Positions 56,488-64,000 of a stretch of DNA of 64,000 nucleotides are shown in pieces. Location of the stretch: the NCBI GenBank assembly GCA_015146655.1, contig VKHL01000014.1, forward strand, positions 62,001 through 126,000, read 5' to 3'. Positions within the stretch are counted from its first letter, which is position 1, and every line of letters begins with the position of its first letter. Made by a program: the position numbers and the translations under genes. The notes below the pieces were generated by a model. That model worked only from the letters and a program-made list of their open reading frames with translations. It did not search any database and was not told the origin of the DNA. This DNA is from Ochromonas danica. Its lineage: Eukaryota; Sar; Chrysophyceae; Chromulinales; Chromulinaceae.

Positions 56488-57843
56488 ATGTCAGAAGAGT
56501 ATGTCTTTGTTGTTGATGTAGGATCATCCTCTGTGAAAGCAGGATATTCTGGTGAAGATTCTCCATCTTTTGTCTTTCCATCCACAATGTCAAAAGCTCC
56601 TCGTACTGTTGAGGTATCTACTATCATATTTTCTTTTTTAACTTTGTTGTGAGGTCTTAGTTTAGTTTTCTTTTCATACTCATCATAGTCATTAGAAGAG
56701 ACAGTTTTTGATCACAGTCAGACCATGACGAGTTCGAGCCATCCTGTCAGTAGAGGAGTTGTGAACAGTGATTGGAATTTGATGGAAAAGCTGTGGGACA
56801 ACATTGCAGAAACTACCAATTTGACTGATGTTGAGAATACCTCTGTATTGGTGATAGAGTCTGTCTTGTCAACTCCCACAGATAATGCTGGATGGGCTGA
56901 GTTGCTGTTTGAAACAGTCAAAGCGCCGTCTATTTGTCTTTCAGTCAGTTCTCCACTTACAGTTTATGCTTCTGGTCGAACATGTGGGCTTGCTGTGGAG
57001 TGTGGTGCTGGATTAACATCAGTTGTTCCCGTATTTGAGGGATTTCCTCTCAAACATGCACAGATCACGGCAAAGCTCGGTGGCCAGGACATTTCAGCAG
57101 CTCTGAAGAGGTTGTTCAACGAAAAGAATGTTCAAATTGATCTTAATTCTGCCAAGATTGTTAAGGAGAAGCTATCTTATGTTAGAGGATACCAAAACAG
57201 AGACATGCCGCAAACAATGAACGACACGATGACTTTCTGTTTGCCAGGTTTGTGCCTGTTTCACCTGTTTGTTGCTCCATCTCTTTTTTCATGCCTCGTA
57301 TTGTTGTATAGATGGAAATGACGTCACTGTCGAAACTAAGATTCTTCGTGACTGTAATGAAGTTTTGTTTCAACCTGGAAAAACAGCTGGAATTGCTACC
57401 AACTCAGATTCAACGGATCTCTTATCTTACATGAGTGAATCATTATGCTTGTGTGATGACTCAGTTCGTAAGGATTTGGCTCAAAATATAATAATCTCGG
57501 GGGGAACGTCTCTGCTGCCAGGTTTTGGTGATCGCCTACAAAGAGAACTTCCTGGGCGTTTAAGCGCATCCGCAGATCCAAAGATTCAAAGCATCGCATC
57601 GCTTGTTAGAGTTGTTCCCAGTAGTTCATATCGGTAAGTGCGAATTCACTCATACCATTCGCCAATAAAGTCTCAATATAATATCTACACAGAGAGCCAG
57701 GCTACACTCTTCAGCGAAAACATGCTGCTTGGATAGGAGGCAGCTTGTTGGGGTCTTTTGAAACCTATCACACCAATCTGAAAATTACTCGTCAGGAATG
57801 GGAGGAAAATCCAGATGTTGTACTAAGTATTAAGAGTATTTGA
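56488..57843 (+). CDS. Actin-related protein of uncertain subfamily
   Basis: 385-residue protein with the actin fold, four exons (56488-56613, 56689-57247, 57312-57633, 57693-57843; introns 75, 64, 59 bases). Signs are the phosphate-1 loop VFVVDVGSSSVKAGYSGEDS, RGVVNSDWNLMEKLWDNI, the phosphate-2 loop LAVECGAGLTSVVPVFEG, the adenosine-binding NIIISGGTSLLPGFGDRLQ, and the C-terminal AAWIGGSLLGSFETYHTNLK then ITRQEWEE. The loop around the actin DNase-binding region is shortened, with ATP-site residues only partly kept. It is neither conventional actin nor clearly ARP1-3; nuclear (ARP4-9) or dynactin ARP10/11-type are possible. Frame continuity across all junctions supports the model. Confidence 0.85.
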
Positions 57844-58047
57844 GACAGAGAAGTAGCCCATGTATAATTGTGGCACATGCATAAATGGACAGCAACAAAG
57901 CAAGGAAGCTGCACAGAGAAGGATGCGTCGATTTTTTCTAGTACCTCCCCATGGCCATTATACAAATGCAGTAGTTTGAAATGGCGTTGTCAACTTTTCA
58001 TGGGAAATACAGATAAATTAGAGCTCCATGAACGTCAAATCTATTAC

Positions 58048-59545
58048 CTAATCACTTTGCGTCAAATCAGAAGCGACTTGATAACTTCTTTGTCTGGGCG
58101 GTTTGGGTGGAGGGACAGGACTTCGTGGAGGTAGCTCAGGGGCGGCAATCCCCATGGCATCTAAGCTCGATGGTTTTCCTGACTCGTCACTGGAAGCTAA
58201 GGCTCTCGCGCTATCAATTTCGTCCGATTTAGATCGCAAATTGTCGCTTTCGCACTCACTGTCAATACCAATACCACCAGAATTCGCCGCTAGCACAGGT
58301 TCATTTTCTTCGTTCCCACTCACAGCGGCGAGATCGACTGGGGTGGAAGAAATCGCAGCATTATAGCGGCGACTCGTCCTTGAAGGAGTTATTGGGACTT
58401 CTGGGGTGACAAATGACGTGGAAGAAATATCATTATCCGACTCAATAAAACCAGATTCCTCCTCTTTAATACATAAATCCTTTGCTAATTCGTGACATGA
58501 CGCCAGTTGACCATAACCACCATAGGTCCCACCTGCACACGCGGGACGAGATAAGAGAGGTTCAACTCGTTTAATATTCTCACGAGGAACCATGTAGCCA
58601 TCAGGTATTTTGGTTGTTCTCATGGAGTAACGATTGCGCACAGGGCGAAGTGTCATATCCATCGCAGTAACAGAGATCGAATTAATAGTTGAAGCAGCCT
58701 GCGGAATACATGGAAGAACTGAAGAGGAAGACGAATGAAGAAAGGAGGCAAAACTGTGAAAACATCCTATAAAGGAAGCCAGTTCCGGGCCAAGAGTAAC
58801 AGGTCGAGCAAGTTCGAACTCATCGAGATTAGTACAAATCTCGCCATGGACCATGTTCAATTTCGCCGTCAACTCATCAAATTTCTCCATTTTCTTTGAA
58901 AATGCATCCGACCCACCAGAATTGGTCACCGCCTTCTTCTGCATTTTGGCTTTCAAAGTATCATAATCAGACAACAAGTTCTTTCGAAGCAACAATCGTT
59001 CATTAATTGGAGGTACTAAAGATAAAATAGAGATCACAGGATGTAGACAACGTGTTGTAAAGGACTCTTTAACCGCTGGTTGAACAACCATTTGGATATT
59101 GGTGAAGATTCGGTCCATTTCAGCGGCAACCTCTCGAAATGGGGAAGGAGACATTGAAGTCGAGATGTAAGGGGAACAAAAATAAAAATTCTTCCACTGC
59201 TCTGACAATAAATGAGAACTGACACAAAAGGCATCGAATGTTTCGACCCATAGCTCCATAAGTTGCTTCATTCGCTGTAATTCAGCCACATGAGAGGAGA
59301 ATGCTCTGCGTTGCCAAACAATTGGATGATAAGAGACAATAGGACAGAGGATAGAGAAAATGATCTCATCTTACTTCAACTTGGCATCAAATTCGATATC
59401 TTCAGCAGCTGAGCGAGCCCCCATGGCCTGCATAAATCCTGAATGTCAAGAACAAATCAAATCAAACCATTCTCACAATTCATCATCAAATAAGGTGTTT
59501 TTCTCTCTCACCTTCCTTTGCTCTACGTAACCAATTCTTACTCAT
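58048..59545 (-). CDS. BAR-domain protein with proline-rich SH3-ligand tail
   Basis: 451 residues; exons 59545-59512, 59438-59375 and 59305-58048 (introns 73 and 69 bases). The tiny first exons give MSKNWLRRAKEGFMQAMGAR, an amphipathic start as in N-BAR proteins, and EFDAKLKAFSSHVAELQRM leads into a long helical BAR region to about residue 225 with basic patches (FDELTAKLNMVHGEICTNLD). The tail is Ser/Glu-rich and closes with PELPPRSPVPPPKPPRQRSY, a dense PxxP array that can bind SH3 domains. A role in membrane curvature, endocytosis or actin coupling is likely. BAR assignment rests on helix pattern and starts, not on a strict motif. Confidence 0.68.
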
Positions 59546-59748
59546 GGTTATTTAAAATCTTCACTACTGGAAAGAAGTCACTAGTGTTCTGATAGAAAGG
59601 AATACCATCTGCGGGATCTTCTTGTTGCCCTCCGCTGCATACAGCAGAGCAGAGAGCACTCCCCTCCTCCCCTCGCATCGTAATAACTCCCAGTCAGTAG
59701 AAACACCCCAAACACTACGTAACTAACTACAGTATGATATTATTTACT
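59546..59748. promoter_or_regulatory. Region upstream of the BAR-domain gene
   Basis: A 203-base gap; 59626-59690 is GC/pyrimidine-rich, with a CTGCATACAGCAG inverted repeat near 59634. No gene. Confidence 0.3.
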
Positions 59749-60714
59749 TCAATAACAATCATAGATAAACCATATTAATATCCTCCACTCATCCGAGTAA
59801 TTGTTACTCACACTATGCAATGTACGTGAGTCAAATACTAAAGGTGTCGCAGGCTCATATACATATTGAACTAAGTTAGCTTCAAGCTCCTCCTTCCTTT
59901 GTTTAAGAATCTCCTATCAAAGAATTAATCGAAATGCAGTAAATATAAGCAATATGATCGGATGAAGAAGACAAACGATACCTCTGTGTGTCCGATTCCC
60001 TCAACATAGTCCATATGTGAGCCAGGCATGATTCGCACCGGTCCCATACTTTCTTTTATGCCAGTGAAGGTAATAAGCATGGTTACTTCTCCCAGAGCAC
60101 CATCACTATGCCACTCCATACCTCCATGATAAAGCTCTCTGCAAACCAACGAGTTATACAAAGAACACCATCGATCGATAATATCACACCTACCTTTCAT
60201 CTTCAGTTACAGCTTCCTTCTCCTCTAAGACTTCTGGAACCATGGGTCGAGTCATGGTGAAACCTGTTTCTCTCAGTGAGAACTGCTTGCCCAAGTAGTT
60301 CGTGAGCAGATCGAGAATGCCGCCCTCCTTGACCATTGTTGCCAAAGCTTCATGTTGGGGAGAAAATTGAGGATCAAAGTGAATGTTATGCTTTCCACGG
60401 CCTATACGAGGCATTCTAGTGATGCACAACTCGTCTTGATCGATATCGACAAACTCGTCCGCCACACTGTCATAAGATGCGATGAGGTGACGGCTGAGCT
60501 TTGAAACCACAGACCAAGTAGAACGAAGTCTCTCAGGAGTGAACAAGTCCTTGAAAACACAAAATCCATGTTTTTGAAAGCTGCGTTTGCTCTCCAAAAG
60601 GAGATTCTTGCTCAATGGTCCTTGCAACTGATAAGACAGAGCACTCCGATGCTGAGTCTCATCACCTTCAAGGTCATAGACAGAGAATTCTTTGGTGGGC
60701 TTAAGAACCAGCAT
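59749..60714 (-). CDS. Phytanoyl-CoA dioxygenase (PhyH)-type 2-oxoglutarate/Fe(II) oxygenase
   Basis: 280 residues in three exons (60714-60194, 60138-59982, 59913-59749; introns 55 and 68 bases). The metal triad is complete: H184 and D186 in MEWHSDGALGEV, and the distal H259 in RTLHSVSNNYSDEWR, with R270 placed eleven residues on as the 2-oxoglutarate anchor. GPVRIMPGSHMDY is the typical PhyH turn before the distal strand. The first half (KHGFCVFKDLFTPERLRSTW) has the usual N-terminal helix-strand. Hydroxylation of an unknown small substrate is expected. No peroxisomal or plastid signal is obvious. The start is the ATG at 60714, facing the next gene. Confidence 0.85.
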
Positions 60715-60848
60715 GGACAGGCCAGGTCGAAGTGATCGAGGAATTACTGGAATTGGTCTTCTTGTGGTGGTGGACAGGTTTCAGAGGAGAGCAGCAAGAG
60801 AAAAAACACCTTCTAGGTCGACAGAAAACTGTTTCTTTGCCCTCTTAG

Positions 60849-60862
60849 TTAACTTAAGAGGA
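60849..60862 (+). promoter_or_regulatory. TTAACTTAAGAGGA motif upstream of the HEAT-like gene
   Basis: Lies in the 190-base divergent promoter, 43 bases before the ATG at 60905. It is embedded in a near-palindrome (CTCTTAGTTAACTTAAGAG at 60842-60860). Matches the NOX and EMAP II-like promoter words. Confidence 0.4.
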
Positions 60863-60904
60863 AAGTAAACCTGCTGTCTGTAAATCCATAAACAGAGTGA
60901 ATTG

Positions 60905-63900
60905 ATGAACTGGAGAAGCATTCTCTTCACGATCCCTGCAATAACAAGTAATGCTATTCTTAAAGCATGTGGAGAATCTATTATTGAAACTCTTCCTGTA
61001 GGTGAAGCACCTGACTTATTTCATGAAGTCATTACTCTGCATCTCTTGGCTAGCAATCCCACGACGAGAAGGAATGCCGCTTTTCTATTGGAGATACTTT
61101 GTGAACTATTGAGTGATTTGTTAGTAGGATTGTTGTTGAAGAGTAAATGTGATGGAGAACTTCATCCCTTCGTTCAAATGAGCTGCACAGAGCTTTTGGC
61201 CATTCCCTCCCAGGCACACCTGCTCTGTGGCAAGGACACTTCTTCCACACCTCTAGAAGCTGACAATCTGGACCAAATGATTTATAAGAAGAGTTGGTTG
61301 ACAAAGCAGCGTAAGGCTTTTCGAAAGCTCTTGAAGAGCTCAGTGGATTCCAGTGAAGCCTCCCTAGCACTTGATTTGCCTGAAGAGTCCTCCTCTTTCT
61401 CTAACAAGGAGTTAGACCTCAAAAGCTTAGTTGATGGACCTACCATGCTAGATAGGGAGACGTGTAGCGAAAGAGATCATGTAGATGTCAAGGAGTTTGT
61501 TTTGTCGAAGTTGCACGAAGAACAGGTGACCTCAGAGACATGGTTTGCTCGCCTGATGCGATTTCTGATCATTGAATTAGTCAATAGTCAGTATGAGCGT
61601 AGAGAAGGAGCTGCATTAGGTTTGCATGCTATTATTGTTGGCTTGAGAAAGAAGATTTTCTCCGCCAGCAATGGAGAATATTCCGAACTGTTGCCAGTGT
61701 TTTTGCTGAATGACATGGCTAGTGTGGGGAGTATAGCGTTAGTTCTTGATCAAGTGATAGAATTTGAAGAGTTGAATATGAAAGTGAGTTTGGAGGAAGA
61801 AGAATTGGAGTTCATGCCAGTAAAGGCAGTGTTATCGAAGCTAGTGAGTCGCGCAGTCACAGCCTTGGGCAATGAAGCAACTGCACAGCTCTTGACTATT
61901 TCACTTGCATATATGAACTACGAAGAAAACTGGATAACGATTTGTAGTGGTTTGCTCCAGCTGAGAGAATTGATAAAGGTGTCTTTGCCACTCGTGGAGA
62001 ATCAGCTCGCAGAAATGCTGCAAAGGATACAAAGGGTCTTGAGATCAGATCTTCTTCCACCTGAATTGAAAACTCTCTGCGTATCTATATTGCGACTGCT
62101 AAGACCCTTAAAGGCTGTTCACTATAGAAAACACTTCCGATCATTAGCGGAGTGTGTGTCTGAATTATGTTTCGATAACGAGGATGTTGATGGCAGTATC
62201 ATGCGATCTAACTTATCCCTATGTATGCTTTCCATGGAGTTTGCAGCGGTTAATCCCTTAGAAGTTAGCTTATTGAACAAATTGCTGTACATGGCAAGCA
62301 ATGCAGTTGTCTGCTTGGTCAGACGAGAAATCTGCCTTCCCCAGTTCAAGCTCTTGGTTCAGGATGTTTTATTTTTCTTGGAAAACTGGATGATTGTTGA
62401 TCAAGGTGGTATGGATGAGTTAAGCACAAACTTTCTTCACTTTGTATCAGCTTTATTTTTGATGAGCGGTGTCTCTGAAAAAAGAGAATTCATCACCACT
62501 GATTCCCATGCTCCGCTGGAAGAGACTTCCACAGTCAACTCCTTTGAAATGAAAAGCAATCAAGCTTTGAATATAATGAAAGCAATAGCAGCGCAGGATC
62601 AGCTCTGGGAGAATCTATTTCATAAGTTGATTGACTGTACACTTAAGGTCCAATTGAGTGCTGCTGTTATAGGAAGGAGTTTGATATCAATCCTCTCAGA
62701 GAGCCCTGTTGAAAATGAATTGAAATGCAAGCTTATCTTAGGACATCGAGGTTTGTCTTGTTGGCAATACTTTATATCGCAAACATCCAGTGAGACGACT
62801 GTTCTCATAGAATTTCTGCGTGCTCTCGAGTTGCAAGCAGACCAAGCCCAGCAGAGTTTGGAGGGTATCTTTAATAGCTTTCAATCAACTGAACAACCTG
62901 GGAAAAAGAAGATTCGTATACTTGTAGGTAATGGAAACAGTAGCACAGGTAGAGCCATTGCTGCTGGGTATTCTGTTGGCTTTGCACAGCTGAAAGAATT
63001 TCAGACAGTTGCCACTGTGCTGGCTAATGTCTTGTTGTTATGGCTAGCCGCGGAGAGCTGTAGCTGCACTAACAAATGTACTCTGTCGAATGAAGCTGTG
63101 CTGGGTAAGATTCGTCATTGCATGTCATTGATTGGAGAGACGCTGAAGAAAGTTGAAGGAAAGATTGAAGCTCATCTTTATTCTTCTTTGAAAGCTATAT
63201 GCTTCTGTGCCACACAGAGCCAGCTTCCTTTGGAAGAGAGAGTTCGCAATATGATCACATGTCGTAATGGTTCTTCTAGCTCTGATTGGTGCGATATGGG
63301 GCGATTCTTGATTATGTTGAGACCAGTATCGTGCGATGGAGAGTATTGGTCCATCGAAACTTGCTTAACTCTGTTCATGAAGACCAAAGACTTGCTCAGG
63401 TAGTTTTGAATTTAAATGGTTTGTTGAGTTCAATGATGAATCCGATGTGTTTTTCTGTGCTAGTCAATCCCTTTACCAGGAAGACTGTGTTAAGCTCTGG
63501 ATGTCTTTTCTTCTCTTTGGAAAGGTATGATATGAATGTACACACTCAATGTTTTGAGAATAACAGCATTAACTTTCTTTTATCTCTAATCAGAATGTTT
63601 GTTATCGCAAAACTTGTCTCGCGCGAGTGTGGCTTTATCATGAGATTTCCTCCTCAGCTGAATGGAATGATTATGTTTCCCTGCTATTCATCGTTAACAT
63701 TGCCTTTCACTGCGAAGAGACGAACGATCTCAACGTATCCTACGCTGAAAGTGACCTGTCTCGATTGCAATTCCTTCTCCTTCATTGCCTTTCAAAAGCA
63801 AGCCAATCAACATCAGATTACGATGATGACATTCTGGTTGTTGCAATTATCGGAATAATCTCAGTGTTAGGATCTGTTGATGAAGTTGGAAAGAAGCCCT

Positions 63901-64000
63901 TGTTGATTACTGTTGGTGAATGGATGTACCAACTGCTCTTCTCCAGTTCATCTCCCATTGCGAATCAAATGCGCGCACGGCGACTTTCGGCTCGAATTTG
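60905..64000 (+). CDS. Large helical-repeat protein, possibly Mot1/BTAF1 N-terminal part (continues past the window)
   Basis: Exons 60905-63399, 63464-63524 and 63594 to the window end (open), with introns of 64 and 69 bases; about 985 residues are visible. The protein is almost wholly alpha-helical with HEAT-like pairs. NSQYERREGAALGLHAIIVG near residue 225 and the preceding linker (MIYKKSWLTKQRKAFRKLL) resemble the TBP-binding HEAT section of Mot1/BTAF1, where a W-E-x-R-x-G-A-x-x-GLR-type block recurs. GNSSTGRAIAAGYSVGFAQL near residue 675 would lie in the Mot1 middle region. The SWI2/SNF2 ATPase that would prove this is not in the window. Otherwise an unassigned HEAT protein. The first in-frame ATG is 60905. 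Confidence 0.6.

Overview
This is a gene-dense stretch of nuclear DNA from a eukaryotic alga. I place 26 protein genes in 64 kb, two of them running off the window ends. Most are split by very short GT-AG introns (about 55-93 bases), and several neighbours share short divergent promoters. Photosynthesis is shown by magnesium-chelatase subunit H (ChlH). Both ChlH and an EMAP II-like tRNA-binding protein begin with a signal peptide followed by an aromatic residue at the predicted cleavage site, the bipartite presequence typical of complex red-lineage plastids. Proteins typical of motile cilia (an SPEF2/CPC1-like protein, a MORN protein, an IQ/ankyrin protein) and an NADPH oxidase with an extra membrane domain suggest a flagellate, most likely an ochrophyte stramenopile. 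The species assignment is inference; no marker gene is present.

Layout. 1-1.7 kb: 5' part of AP-1 gamma-adaptin (minus). 2-6.5 kb: two tandem copies of an oxalate/formate-antiporter-type MFS carrier with mitochondrial-like presequences, shaped by gene conversion. 7-10.1 kb: NADPH oxidase. 10.4-14.4 kb: BK/Slo-type potassium channel (minus). 14.5-17.5 kb: DUF707-like secretory protein, plastid EMAP II-like protein, cytochrome b5 reductase. 17.7-19.7 kb: DYRK kinase. 20.2-29.5 kb: one gene for a roughly 3000-residue secreted repeat protein ending in TNFR-like cysteine repeats. 29.7-34.1 kb: SPEF2-like protein. 34.5-38.7 kb: ChlH. 38.9-46.9 kb: PP2C phosphatase, WW protein, MORN protein, protein kinase, VKOR, SMP-30-like lactonase. 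47-52.1 kb: Fe superoxide dismutase, a WW/IQ protein, an FN3 protein with a C-terminal CaaX box, a HEI10-like RING protein. 52.2-60.7 kb: IQ/ankyrin protein, actin-related protein, BAR-domain protein, PhyH-type dioxygenase. 60.9 kb to the end: a large helical-repeat protein, possibly Mot1/BTAF1.

The genes do not form one pathway. Two loose themes are redox and thiol chemistry (NADPH oxidase, cytochrome b5 reductase, VKOR, Fe-SOD) and the cilium or cell surface (SPEF2-like, MORN, IQ/ankyrin, giant adhesin-like protein, BK channel). The observations most worth following are the giant secreted repeat protein, the mosaic MFS pair, the prenylated-FN3 candidate, a TTAACTTAAGARG motif shared by several promoters, and a G-box/MARE palindrome in the ChlH-SPEF2 divergent promoter. 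I saw no transposon, viral copy, tRNA, rRNA or CRISPR array. Exon borders were assigned by eye from splice signals and reading frame.
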